This document shows, piece after piece, positions 34,068-42,789 of a stretch of DNA of 64,000 nucleotides. The DNA is from Jeotgalibaca dankookensis. Lineage in GTDB: Bacteria > Bacillota > Bacilli > Lactobacillales > Aerococcaceae. The notes beneath the pieces were generated by a model. It saw only the letters and a list, made by a program, of their open reading frames with translations, searched no databases and was not told the DNA's origin. Every line of letters starts with the position of its first letter. The stretch's first letter is position 1. The stretch lies in the NCBI RefSeq assembly GCF_002005405.1, contig NZ_CP019728.1, forward strand, positions 1,703,501-1,767,500. Direction: 5' to 3'. Made by a program: the position numbers and the translations under genes.

Positions 34068-36266
34068 TTAAATGGAACAGTTTTCGCATTCATTAACAGA
34101 ACTAATTTCAGCATCATCTGTAAATGTTCTGACATAGTAAAGCGATTTAATCCCTTTTGTCCAAGCATAATTACGGAATTTATTTAAATCTCGTGTCGTT
34201 TTTTTCGTTAAAAACTTAGAATCTGACTTCCATTCATACATGCCTTGCTCAAATTCTGAACGTGTAAAGAGTGTCAAACTCATTCCTTGGTCTACATGTT
34301 TTTGAGCGGCTGCATACACGTCAATAATGCGACGTTGATCAATGTCGTAAGCAGAAGTGTAGTAAGGGATTGTCTCTGCACTCAAATATGGTGCAGGATA
34401 GTAAACTTTCCCACGTGACCCTTCTACGCGCTCTTCAACCTTTTGAATCAAAGGATGGATCGATGAGGTTGCTTCATTTACATAACTAATTGACCCAGTT
34501 GGTGCAACGGCCATCCGATAACTATTAAACAACCCAAACTCACGAATAGAATCTTCTAACGCTTGCCAGTCTGCTTGTGTCGGAATATAAATATCCTTAA
34601 ATAAAACAGCTACGGTTAAGTGCTCAATATCTTGGCGCGTTTTAATACGGTCTTGATACCGTTCAAAATAAGCCCCACTGTAGTACTCAGATTTCTCAAA
34701 TCCATCAAAAGTTTGTCCTTTTTCAATTGCTAATTCGTTACTAGCTTTTAAAGTCCAATAATTCATTAACATAAAATAAAGATCGGTAAATTCAATTGAT
34801 TCTGCTGAACCATAATGAATCTTATTTTTAGCTAAATATCCGTGCAAGTTCATAGCACCTAAGCCAACAGCATGGTTTTTCTTATTTCCATTCTCAATAG
34901 TTGGAACAGAAGCCGTATTCGTTTTTAAACTCACATTCGTTAGAGCGCGTAAAGCGACTGTAATCGACTTACCGAAATCAGGGGAAGCCATGATATTGGC
35001 TACGTTGGTAGAAGCCAAGTTACAAATAACATCTGTTCCTAATACTTCATATTCTTGACGATCATTGATAACAGATGGTGTCATACTTTGGAATATTTCT
35101 GAACATAAATTACTCATAATAATCCGACCGTCAATTGGGTTCTCACGGTTTGCTGTATCAATATTGATAATATACGGGTACCCCGCTTCATTTTGCAGAT
35201 TCGATATTTCTGTTTCTAATTCGCGCGCATTAATTTTTGATTTACGAATAAGCGGGTTATTGACCATATTGTCATACTCCGCAGTGATGTCGATATAGGA
35301 GAAAGGCTTCCCATATACGCGCTCTGCATCGTGCGGACTAAAAAGGTACATAATTTCACCTTTTTTTATCAGCTCATAGAACTTATCTGGAACAACCAAT
35401 CCGAGCGATAGCGTTTTGATACGTACCTTTTCATCTGCATTTTCTTTACGCGTCGCTAAAAAATCGACAATATCTGGGTGAAAGACGTTTAAATAAACCA
35501 CACCAGCTCCTTGACGCTGTCCAAGTTGATTGGCATAAGAGAAGGTATCTTCAAACAGCTTCATAATGGGCACAACGCCACCCGCTGCGCCTTCAATTCC
35601 TTTAATTGGGTCGTTTTTGGCACGGATACTTGTCAAGTTAATTCCAACCCCACCACCACGTTTCGATAGTTGCAATGCAGAGTTAATTCCTCGCCCAATC
35701 GCGTTCATATCATCTTCTAAAGAAATTAAATAACAAGAGGATAGCTCACCACGGCGCTTACGCCCGGCATTTAAAAAGGTTGGTGTTGCTGGTTGGAGAC
35801 GTTGACTAATCATTTCTGCAGCCAAATCCATCACCAATTCTTCGTCTCCATCACCTAGATAGAGGGCATTGAAGGCGACACGGTCTTCATAGCGCTCGAG
35901 GATACGGTTACCATCATTCGTTTTTAAAGCATATTGTTGATAAAACTTATATGCACCCATGAAGGTATTAAAACGGAATTTTTTATCATATATAAAATCA
36001 AAAACTTTTTTTATAAAATCAAATGAATAGCGATCGAGTAAGTCACTTTCAATGTAATCATTGGTCACGAGGTAATCTAGTTTCTCTTCTAGATTATGGA
36101 AAAAAACAGTATTAGGATTTACATACTCCAAAAAATAGGCCCGAACAGACTCTTTATCTTTATTTAATTGGATAATTCCCTCTTTAGGAATATTAAGTTG
36201 ATTATTTAATTCAAAATAAGTCGGATTATCGTTCTTAAGATTCTTGGTTACTTTCGGTGCATGCAT
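34068..36266 (-). CDS. nrdE: Class Ib ribonucleotide reductase alpha subunit
   Basis: A 732-residue catalytic subunit. It shows QPATPTFLNAGRKRRGELSSCYLIS (about residues 160-184, first active-site Cys), SKRGGGVGINLT, the NLCSEIFQ segment (about 387-394, with the second Cys), VAPTGSISYVNEATSSIHP and the mobile C-terminal pair in CENCSI, reduced by NrdH. No N-terminal ATP cone, as usual for class Ib. The ATG has GGAG upstream and lies inside nrdI with a 32-nt overlap. Confidence 0.96.
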   Translation of the reverse strand: MHAPKVTKNLKNDNPTYFELNNQLNIPKEGIIQLNKDKESVRAYFLEYVNPNTVFFHNLEEKLDYLVTNDYIESDLLDRYSFDFIKKVFDFIYDKKFRFNTFMGAYKFYQQYALKTNDGNRILERYEDRVAFNALYLGDGDEELVMDLAAEMISQRLQPATPTFLNAGRKRRGELSSCYLISLEDDMNAIGRGINSALQLSKRGGGVGINLTSIRAKNDPIKGIEGAAGGVVPIMKLFEDTFSYANQLGQRQGAGVVYLNVFHPDIVDFLATRKENADEKVRIKTLSLGLVVPDKFYELIKKGEIMYLFSPHDAERVYGKPFSYIDITAEYDNMVNNPLIRKSKINARELETEISNLQNEAGYPYIINIDTANRENPIDGRIIMSNLCSEIFQSMTPSVINDRQEYEVLGTDVICNLASTNVANIMASPDFGKSITVALRALTNVSLKTNTASVPTIENGNKKNHAVGLGAMNLHGYLAKNKIHYGSAESIEFTDLYFMLMNYWTLKASNELAIEKGQTFDGFEKSEYYSGAYFERYQDRIKTRQDIEHLTVAVLFKDIYIPTQADWQALEDSIREFGLFNSYRMAVAPTGSISYVNEATSSIHPLIQKVEERVEGSRGKVYYPAPYLSAETIPYYTSAYDIDQRRIIDVYAAAQKHVDQGMSLTLFTRSEFEQGMYEWKSDSKFLTKKTTRDLNKFRNYAWTKGIKSLYYVRTFTDDAEISSVNECENCSI

Positions 36267-36621
36267 ATATTTTCTCCTTTATTCGTTCTCTTTCTTTGGC
36301 AGTCCCAAAGGCTTCAAAATCATCTAATAAGGGAATGTCAAAGTCCCGCGCTAAGTCTTTAGCTGTATAAATATATAAATCAGAAAAATTTAAGTTCCCA
36401 CTCCCGATAATCCCACAACAGTACTGTGCGTTATTACCTGTTTCCATAAAGTCCCAAGCAATTTCAGTTACTTCTTTTTCATAAGCTGGGGCAATAAAGA
36501 CGAAAGGTTGGTTGACCTCGATGAAGGGATTGGTTTGAGTGATTTCCAAACTCGAAAAATCCGCTAAATCTTTAACAAATCGGCGTACATTCCCGGTTAC
36601 TGAGAAAAAAACAATTTTCAT
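36235..36621 (-). CDS. nrdI: Flavodoxin-like ribonucleotide reductase maturation protein NrdI
   Basis: A 128-residue FMN protein that supplies oxidant to assemble the manganese-tyrosyl radical in NrdF. FFSVTGNVRRFVKDL (about residues 5-19) is the phosphate-binding loop and GIIGSGNLNFSDLY (about 70-83) the flavin loop. Its start overlaps the nrdH stop by 4 nt (ATGA) and its end overlaps nrdE, so translation is probably coupled. Confidence 0.94.
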   Translation of the reverse strand: MKIVFFSVTGNVRRFVKDLADFSSLEITQTNPFIEVNQPFVFIAPAYEKEVTEIAWDFMETGNNAQYCCGIIGSGNLNFSDLYIYTAKDLARDFDIPLLDDFEAFGTAKERERIKEKIYACTESNQES

Positions 36622-36848
36622 AGTGCGCCAAAAATTTCTTCTAGTTTGTCTGGACGGTGACCACTAAAAACCTCTTCGCCTACTTGCACAATCGGCATCG
36701 CTGTAAACCCAGTCATAAGTGCTTCATCCATAAACTTTTCATCTACTTCTACATTTTTTTCAGTGAAATTCGCACCTACCATTTTCAAATAGCGTTTTGT
36801 ATTGTTACACATACCACAGTTATTTTTTGTATATAAGGTTACTTCCAT
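36618..36848 (-). CDS. nrdH: NrdH glutaredoxin-like electron donor
   Basis: A 76-residue glutaredoxin fold with redox motif CGMC (residues 11-14 in YTKNNCGMCNNTKRYL). FTAMPIVQVGEEVFSGHRPD shows the cis-proline loop and the NrdH-type end. It reduces NrdE and is itself reduced by thioredoxin reductase. GAGGAGG ribosome binding site; overlaps nrdG by 10 nt. Confidence 0.94.
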   Translation of the reverse strand: MEVTLYTKNNCGMCNNTKRYLKMVGANFTEKNVEVDEKFMDEALMTGFTAMPIVQVGEEVFSGHRPDKLEEIFGAL

Positions 36849-37417
36849 TGCTTTTCCTCCTCAAATTGGCTTTGCCATAATATAATTCTGTTTTTTTCAA
36901 GGCTTTCTGGGACACGAATAATGCGTTGGTTAGAACTGCCTCGGAAGGTTAAGGTTAAATCTTTTTTGGCTAACTCAAAGCGACCATCTACTAAGACATC
37001 AATGAGTGACAACAGTTCTAATTTATCACTTGTTTCGAGCATCATTTCCTCCCAGGTATAGCCGGTCCAACTCCAAATATCCTTGCTATCACCATATATT
37101 TGACGAACTTTTTTAATTAGGGGGAGTAATGTTCCCGTATTTAAAAAAGGTTCCCCTCCCAAAAGCGTTAACCCTTGGACGTAATCGGGTTTTAAGTCTG
37201 CTAATATTTGTTCTTCCAATTCCTCTGTATAAGGCTGGCCGTAGCGGAAGGATTGAGCCACTTTATTAAAGCAACCTGGACAAGCAAAGAGACAGCCACT
37301 CACGTAGAGACTGTTACGAACTCCTTCGCCATCGACAAAGTTGAAAGGCTTGTAGCTAGCGATTCGCCCTTGTGAGTAGCGTTCTGAGGTCCATTCACCC
37401 GGTTGAGGGTTCTGCAT
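36839..37417 (-). CDS. nrdG: Anaerobic ribonucleotide reductase activating protein
   Basis: A 192-residue radical-SAM enzyme. GCLFACPGCFNK (about residues 41-52) carries the CxxxCxxC 4Fe-4S motif, and LLGGEPFLN (about 99-107) the GGE SAM motif. It generates the glycyl radical on NrdD without oxygen. GGAGG ribosome binding site; 13 nt after nrdD and overlapping nrdH, placing it inside the mixed operon. Confidence 0.95.
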   Translation of the reverse strand: MQNPQPGEWTSERYSQGRIASYKPFNFVDGEGVRNSLYVSGCLFACPGCFNKVAQSFRYGQPYTEELEEQILADLKPDYVQGLTLLGGEPFLNTGTLLPLIKKVRQIYGDSKDIWSWTGYTWEEMMLETSDKLELLSLIDVLVDGRFELAKKDLTLTFRGSSNQRIIRVPESLEKNRIILWQSQFEEEKQWK

Positions 37418-37430
37418 CGTTTTTCCTCCC

Positions 37431-39350
37431 TTACATGTGTTTTGTACGTGCGGTTATTTCTTTGTGTCGACCGCGTACCATCGGCCGCTTTTGCGGGTTA
37501 CCCAGGTAGCCACAGGTTCGTTTCACAACATCACTGGTTTCAGGATTGCGATTTTGACAATCAGGGCACTGAAAGCCCCGTTCAGTTGGATTAAATTCAC
37601 CCGTAAATCCGCACTCATAGCATTTATCGATGGGTGTGTTTGTTCCTAGGTACCCGACACGACTATAGGAATAATCCCAAACTGCTTCTAGTGCTTTGGG
37701 ATTTTGACGAAGGTTTGGATATTCGCAGTAGTGTATAAACCCACCTGAAGAATAAAATGGATAATCTTTTTCAAAATCTAGCTTTTCAAAGGGACTTGGT
37801 TTCTTCCGCACATCGTAGTGGAAACTATTGGTATAGTAGTCTTTATCAGTAATATCGGGAATGCTGCCAAACTTTTCTTTATCAAGTCGACAAAACCGAT
37901 CGGTTAAACTTTCACTTGGCGTCGCATAAACACTAAAATGATACCCGTATTCTTCACTCCAGTAGTCGCAGTGATTTTTTAAGGACTTTAATACTTCTAA
38001 AGTAAAAGTCTTAGCTTGCGGGTTATTCTCCCAGTCTGACCCATAGAAATGAGTCGCTACTTCATACAAGCCAATATACCCCAGAGAAATAGTCGCACGG
38101 CGCTCTTTAAAAACAGTATCGACACTGTCTTCTAAATGGAGTTTATGGCCCCAAGCACCGTTCATATACAGAATAGGGGCATTGACAGGCTCTGCCTCTT
38201 TAACTCGCTCTAAACGATAAACAAGCGCGTCTTTGGCAATCGTTAGCCTTTCTTCTAGTAAATCCCAGAATGATTGTTGCTCTACTCCAGATTCCAATGC
38301 GACGCGTGGTAAGTTTAAAGTCACCACGCCCAAATTCATTCGTCCATCTGAGACTTCTTGGCCCTTTTCATCTTGCCAGCTCTGCAAGAAAGAACGACAT
38401 CCCATAGGTGCTTTGTATGAACCCGTTATTTCCACTAGTTTGTCATAATTCAAAATATCTGGATACATCCGTTTGGTCGCACATTCAAGTGCCAGTTGTT
38501 TAATATCATAATTAGGATCGGTCGCTTTTAAGTTCACGCCGTCCTTAATACCAAAGACTAATTTCGGGAAAATAGCAGTACGCTTTTCCTTACCAAGCCC
38601 TTGAATACGAACTTGAAAAATTGCTTTTTGAATTTCACGCTCATAACGGTTGGTCCCTAGACCAAATCCAAAGGTAACAAAAGGTGTCTGTCCGTTAGAT
38701 GTATAGAGTGTGTTCACTTCATACTCTAAACTTTGCATGGCATCGTAAATATCTTTTTTCGTTTTTTGCCAGACATACTCTTCTTGTTGGTCGGGATGGA
38801 CCCATTTTTTTGCTTCTTGGCGGTGTTTATCTGCATTTATCTGGGCATAAGGAGCTAATAACTCATCAATCCGGTTCGCACTTGTTCCTCCATATTGACT
38901 GCTCGAGACATTAGCAATAATTTGCGCCATCTGTGCTGCTGCCGTTTGAATCGATTGCGGTTTTTCAACTTCAGCATTACCAATAGTAAAGCCATTTTCG
39001 AACATGTAGTTAAAATCGATTAAACAGCAATTGGTCATCGGAGAATAAGGATGATAATCCAAATCATGAAAATGCAGATCCCCTCTTAAATGTGCCCGTT
39101 CAACATGATCTGGCATAAGCCGCAAGCCAATTGCCTTGGCGGTAACCCCAGCTGTTAGATCACGAATCGTATTAAAGACACGACTGTCTTTATTGGCATT
39201 TTCATTTAAGAGCGTTTGATCCTTTTGCAGTAATTGTTGAATTCCAAATTCAATGTCACGCTGCTTCTCTATTCCAACCGCTTCTTTCGCTCCTAATTTG
39301 ATGACTTTTTTTGCCTTGCTTTCATCGTACTTCAACGTTTCAGACATCAT
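37431..39350 (-). CDS. nrdD: Class III anaerobic ribonucleoside-triphosphate reductase, without ATP cone
   Basis: A 639-residue glycyl-radical enzyme. The catalytic core includes LRGDLHFHDLDYHPYSPMTNC (about residues 89-109) and SSQYGGTSANRIDELL. The C-terminal zinc site is CYECGFTG...FQCPDCQNR, and the radical-site loop is RTCGYLGNP near the end. The N-terminal ATP-cone regulatory domain of most Lactobacillales NrdD (about 700-750 residues) is absent. Start: ATG 39350 (5 nt from AGGAGG) or ATG 39347 (8 nt); the frame further upstream runs over operator DNA. First gene of the nrd operon. Confidence 0.94.
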   Translation of the reverse strand: MMSETLKYDESKAKKVIKLGAKEAVGIEKQRDIEFGIQQLLQKDQTLLNENANKDSRVFNTIRDLTAGVTAKAIGLRLMPDHVERAHLRGDLHFHDLDYHPYSPMTNCCLIDFNYMFENGFTIGNAEVEKPQSIQTAAAQMAQIIANVSSSQYGGTSANRIDELLAPYAQINADKHRQEAKKWVHPDQQEEYVWQKTKKDIYDAMQSLEYEVNTLYTSNGQTPFVTFGFGLGTNRYEREIQKAIFQVRIQGLGKEKRTAIFPKLVFGIKDGVNLKATDPNYDIKQLALECATKRMYPDILNYDKLVEITGSYKAPMGCRSFLQSWQDEKGQEVSDGRMNLGVVTLNLPRVALESGVEQQSFWDLLEERLTIAKDALVYRLERVKEAEPVNAPILYMNGAWGHKLHLEDSVDTVFKERRATISLGYIGLYEVATHFYGSDWENNPQAKTFTLEVLKSLKNHCDYWSEEYGYHFSVYATPSESLTDRFCRLDKEKFGSIPDITDKDYYTNSFHYDVRKKPSPFEKLDFEKDYPFYSSGGFIHYCEYPNLRQNPKALEAVWDYSYSRVGYLGTNTPIDKCYECGFTGEFNPTERGFQCPDCQNRNPETSDVVKRTCGYLGNPQKRPMVRGRHKEITARTKHM

Positions 39351-39364
39351 TAAACCCTCCTCTA

Positions 39365-39410
39365 CCACTACATATAGTGCTAAAATAAAGAGACAACTTC
39401 TATATGTTGT
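39365..39410 (-). promoter_or_regulatory. Pair of NrdR boxes in front of nrdD
   Basis: GCACTATATGTAGTGG (39380-39365) matches 13 of 16 bases of the NrdR box (ACACWATATWTWGTGT). A second, weaker box ACAACATATAGAAGTT (39410-39395) lies with its centre 30 bp away, close to three helical turns as NrdR pairs require. A TATGAT (-10 candidate, 39426-39421) lies just upstream. NrdR is an ATP/dATP-sensing repressor of ribonucleotide reductase genes. Confidence 0.7.
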
Positions 39411-39552
39411 GTTTAAGTCTATCATACGCCCTATTTCCTGTAAATATAATAAACTTGTATTTTAATAGGACTTGACAAAAAAAACGCGGTTACAATACTA
39501 TCTAGGTCTTTATTTTTTTTATCTATTTGTCAAAAATTGCTAACTTATTTCC

Positions 39553-39584
39553 AAGAAAAAAAGCACTCAAAAATTCTGAGTGCC
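39553..39584 (-). terminator. Intrinsic terminator after mgsA
   Basis: GCACTCA pairs with TGAGTGC (39563-39583), followed by a run of T on the minus strand. Confidence 0.85.
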
Positions 39585-39598
39585 TTTAACAAACTATT

Positions 39599-40027
39599 TT
39601 AAAAGTCTGGCTCTAATGCGTGTTTATGTTCAGAATCACTAAATTGACGCCAATCCATAAATCCACTTTCCATCCCACGTAATAAAACCTCTGCCGTACC
39701 AATATTTGTCGCCATTGGTATTTCATAAACATCTGCTAAACGGATAAGAGCCGTCACATCGGGCTCATGTGGCATTGCTTCTAAAGGATCACGAATAAAA
39801 ATGACACAATCGATTTCGTTTTGAGAAATTCGCGCGCCAATTTGTTGGTCGCCACCAAGTGGACCTGATTTAAACCGGTGGACCTTTAGGCCTGTTTCTT
39901 CAACGATTCTCAGACCTGTTGTACCCGTTGCGAATAACTCATGCTTTTCTAAAACAGGTTTGTAAGCAGTGCAAAGTTGAATCATTAAATCTTTTTTTCG
40001 GTCATGTGCTATCAATGCAATTTTCAA
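39599..40027 (-). CDS. mgsA: Methylglyoxal synthase
   Basis: A 142-residue enzyme converting dihydroxyacetone phosphate to methylglyoxal and phosphate, a bypass that relieves phosphosugar stress. [13 protein letters not shown] (residues 3-15), ATGTTGLRI (about 33-41), [15 protein letters not shown] (about 53-67, with the catalytic aspartate) and [14 protein letters not shown] are all conserved. Start: TTG at 40027 with GGAGGG 6 nt upstream. Monocistronic. Confidence 0.94.
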   Translation of the reverse strand: MKIALIAHDRKKDLMIQLCTAYKPVLEKHELFATGTTGLRIVEETGLKVHRFKSGPLGGDQQIGARISQNEIDCVIFIRDPLEAMPHEPDVTALIRLADVYEIPMATNIGTAEVLLRGMESGFMDWRQFSDSEHKHALEPDF

Positions 40028-40087
40028 ATAAATCCCTCCATTTACCGTCTTTAACTCAGTATAACACGTTAAAAATAATTGTTCATT

Positions 40088-40492
40088 CTAATGCCGACTC
40101 GGTAAAAATGTTAAACCAGCTACTAATGCCAAATAGCCTTCTTGATTTAAAACTTCTACCAACCAGATGAATGGATGGGGTAGTAGTGGTATAGGAAAAG
40201 TCACCATTAAAGGGGCAAAAATTGCGAGTATGAAGGTTGGTAAAGCAATCAGATAAAATAACGAAGCATCACGTGCCTTGAATTGACTCCAAAGAAAGAT
40301 GAGCGATAAGTAGATACCTGTCACAAAAGGTAATAAAAATTGGACCCAAGCTAACAGGAGCCTATTATTTGGAGTTGACAACCGCCATAAAATAGTTTGC
40401 GCTAAATAATTGTGACCAAAAATAACTAAGACTAAACCTGCTAACCAAACAATCTTCATAAGCCAAGTACCATTATTCCTGTTTTTATTCAT
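40088..40492 (-). CDS. Small membrane protein of unknown function
   Basis: 134 residues with about four hydrophobic segments (roughly 14-34, 44-66, 76-97 and 105-128) and a short basic N-terminus. I do not recognise a family. AAGGTGG precedes the ATG, and it is in the same direction as mgsA, 60 nt upstream of it. Probably a real gene because the frame fills the gap with consistent membrane topology. Confidence 0.55.
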   Translation of the reverse strand: MNKNRNNGTWLMKIVWLAGLVLVIFGHNYLAQTILWRLSTPNNRLLLAWVQFLLPFVTGIYLSLIFLWSQFKARDASLFYLIALPTFILAIFAPLMVTFPIPLLPHPFIWLVEVLNQEGYLALVAGLTFLPSRH

Positions 40493-40626
40493 TACTCAAC
40501 CACCTTCTAAAGTTTAATAGTTTATTATACATGATTAGAGTCAGCAATAAATAATAAAGTCTTCATGTTCTCGTGCTTTCATGATAGGATAATATTAAGA
40601 CATTAAAAATAAATGAGGGATTATAC

Positions 40627-41463
40627 ATGCTTTTACGTAAGAAAATACCTACAAACAAACGAATTGCTGTTAAAATTGGGACAAGTTCCCTCATGACCCC
40701 TCAAGGTAAAGTCAACTATCAACAGTTTGATCGCTTGGCTTATGTATTGAGTACACTCAATCAATCCGGAAAAGAAGTTATCCTTGTCTCTTCTGGCGCG
40801 ATGGGGGTTGGAATGGATAAATTACATATTCACGATCGTCCTAAGTCCATTCCTGGTCAACAAGCGATTTCTGCTATTGGGCAAAGCGAGATGATGAACC
40901 TGTATTCACGTTTCTTCTCCCACTACAATCAAATGGTTGGCCAAATTTTGATGACACGCGATGTGGTTGAATTTCCAGAAAGCTATCAAAATGTCAAAAA
41001 CACCTTCGAAACGCTACTAAAAATGGGAATTATCCCTATTGTGAATGAAAATGATACGGTAGCCGTAGAGGAACTCGACCATGCTACTAAGTTTGGAGAT
41101 AATGACCAATTGTCTGCAATCGTCGCCAATATCACACAAGCCGATATCTTACTGATGCTATCTGATATTGATGGTTTCTATGACCAAAATCCTTCTCACA
41201 ACCCAGATGCACACCTTTTCCATACCATTGAAGACGTAACTGATAAAGAATTAGCTCGTGCTGGTGGTGAAGGTTCTAGTTTTGGAACAGGTGGTATGCG
41301 AACCAAGTTAAAAGCAGCTCAATATTTATTAAAAAATAATCAAGAAATGATTTTAGCTAAGGCAGAAGACCCCACTATTCTATTTGATATTTTAAAAGGC
41401 CATGAAATCGGCACTTACTTTTCACGCCACCCAGAATTTATTAAGGAGGATATAGATGAATAA
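40627..41463 (+). CDS. proB: Glutamate 5-kinase, without PUA domain
   Basis: A 278-residue amino-acid kinase for the first step of proline synthesis. IAVKIGTSSLM (about residues 11-21), LVSSGAMGVG, PIVNENDTVAVEE, FGDNDQLSAIVAN and GTGGMRTKLKAA are the expected motifs. The C-terminal PUA domain of enteric ProB is missing, as in many lactic acid bacteria. GAGGG ribosome binding site. It overlaps proA by 8 nt. No proline T-box is seen upstream. Confidence 0.95.
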   Translation: MLLRKKIPTNKRIAVKIGTSSLMTPQGKVNYQQFDRLAYVLSTLNQSGKEVILVSSGAMGVGMDKLHIHDRPKSIPGQQAISAIGQSEMMNLYSRFFSHYNQMVGQILMTRDVVEFPESYQNVKNTFETLLKMGIIPIVNENDTVAVEELDHATKFGDNDQLSAIVANITQADILLMLSDIDGFYDQNPSHNPDAHLFHTIEDVTDKELARAGGEGSSFGTGGMRTKLKAAQYLLKNNQEMILAKAEDPTILFDILKGHEIGTYFSRHPEFIKEDIDE

Positions 41464-42730
41464 ATCACTTGAAACAATGGGGAAAGAAGCCAAAGCAGCT
41501 GCCAAGCTCTTACGCAAAGTAAAAACAGTTGATAAGAATCAGGCGCTACTTGCTATGGCTGAAGCCCTTTTAGATAATCAAACAACCATTATGGATGCTA
41601 ACATCATTGACATCAATCAGGCAATTGAAAATGGCTTAACCAAACCGATGATTGAGCGTCTCACTTTGAATGCTGAGCGTATTCAAGGAATGGTAGATAG
41701 TATCAAGCAAATCGCCAGCCTGCCCGATCCAATTGGTTACATTGAAGAAATGAAAGTAGGCGAAGATGGCATTCAGATTGGAAAGCGTCGTGTTCCTCTT
41801 GGTGTTATTGGTATTATCTATGAGTCACGCCCAAACGTTACAGCAGACGCTGCTGCTTTGTGTTTTAAATCAGGTAACGCAGTAATCTTAAGAGGGGGTA
41901 AAGAGGCGCTTGCTTCTAACCAAGCGATACTAACTGCTTTACGTCAAGGTCTCGAAAAAACTAATATTGCTACGACAAGTATCCAACTCATCACCGACCC
42001 ATCACGTCAAATCGCCAGTGAGTTTATGCAAATGAATACCTACCTTGATTGTTTAATTCCTCGTGGCGGCGCTGGTCTTATCCAACATGTTTTAAAAACC
42101 GCAACGGTTCCAGTTATTGAAACGGGCGTTGGAAATTGTCACTTATATATCGATAAAGACGCCGATTTAGAAATGGCGACTCGTATATTAGTAAATGCGA
42201 AATGTGACCGCCCATCTGTCTGTAACGCGATTGAAACGCTACTCGTCCACCAAGGCGTAGCAGAAACCTTCATGCCTGTTTTTGCAGAAGCGTTAAAACC
42301 TTACCAAGTGACTGTTCGAGGTGACAAAACGACTTTAGCTCTCATGCCAGGTTCAAAGCCAGCTACCGAGGAAGATTACCAAACTGAATTTCTAAGTATG
42401 ACTTTGGCTGTCAAAGTCGTGGCGGATTATGAAGAGGCTGTTTCCCATATACAAACCTATTCAACAGGACATTCAGAAGTCATCGTGACAGATAGCTACC
42501 AATGTTCACAAGACTTCTTGGATGATATTGATTCGGCTGCTGTTTATATAAACAGTTCATCACGCTTTACAGATGGCGGTTGCTTTGGTTTAGGTGGCGA
42601 AATTGGTGTCAGCACTCGAAAGTTACATGCGCGTGGGCCGATGGGGCTTGAAGCGTTGACTTCTTATAAATATATTATTTTAGGAAATGGTCAAATTCGT
42701 GGAACAACAGGAAATGAAATTACACACTAA
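41456..42730 (+). CDS. proA: Gamma-glutamyl phosphate reductase
   Basis: A 424-residue NADPH-dependent aldehyde dehydrogenase-fold enzyme for the second step of proline synthesis. VIGIIYESRPNVTADAAALC (about residues 115-134), ILRGGKEA, VPVIETGVGNCH, KCDRPSVCNAIETLL (catalytic Cys) and TDGGCFGLGGEIGVSTRKLHARGPMGLEALTSYK at the end are typical, the last given here only to mark the C-terminus as complete. AAGGAGG lies in the proB end, so the two are coupled. Confidence 0.95.
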   Translation: MNKSLETMGKEAKAAAKLLRKVKTVDKNQALLAMAEALLDNQTTIMDANIIDINQAIENGLTKPMIERLTLNAERIQGMVDSIKQIASLPDPIGYIEEMKVGEDGIQIGKRRVPLGVIGIIYESRPNVTADAAALCFKSGNAVILRGGKEALASNQAILTALRQGLEKTNIATTSIQLITDPSRQIASEFMQMNTYLDCLIPRGGAGLIQHVLKTATVPVIETGVGNCHLYIDKDADLEMATRILVNAKCDRPSVCNAIETLLVHQGVAETFMPVFAEALKPYQVTVRGDKTTLALMPGSKPATEEDYQTEFLSMTLAVKVVADYEEAVSHIQTYSTGHSEVIVTDSYQCSQDFLDDIDSAAVYINSSSRFTDGGCFGLGGEIGVSTRKLHARGPMGLEALTSYKYIILGNGQIRGTTGNEITH

Positions 42731-42789
42731 ATGAACAGAGGCGGCCTATGTGCTTGCCTTTTTTCATTCCATAAAAGGAGCCTAATATA

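Noticed and set aside
34052..34168. N-terminal extension of NrdF
   Set aside because: It runs inside the nrdE end in another frame; the ATG at 34051 has a ribosome binding site and matches the family start.
39351..39425. N-terminal extension of NrdD
   Set aside because: It covers the NrdR boxes and the ribosome binding site; residues there are not NrdD-like.
42731..42789. Terminator between proA and the flavoprotein gene
   Set aside because: AGGC/GCCT gives only a four-base stem before the T run; too weak to call.
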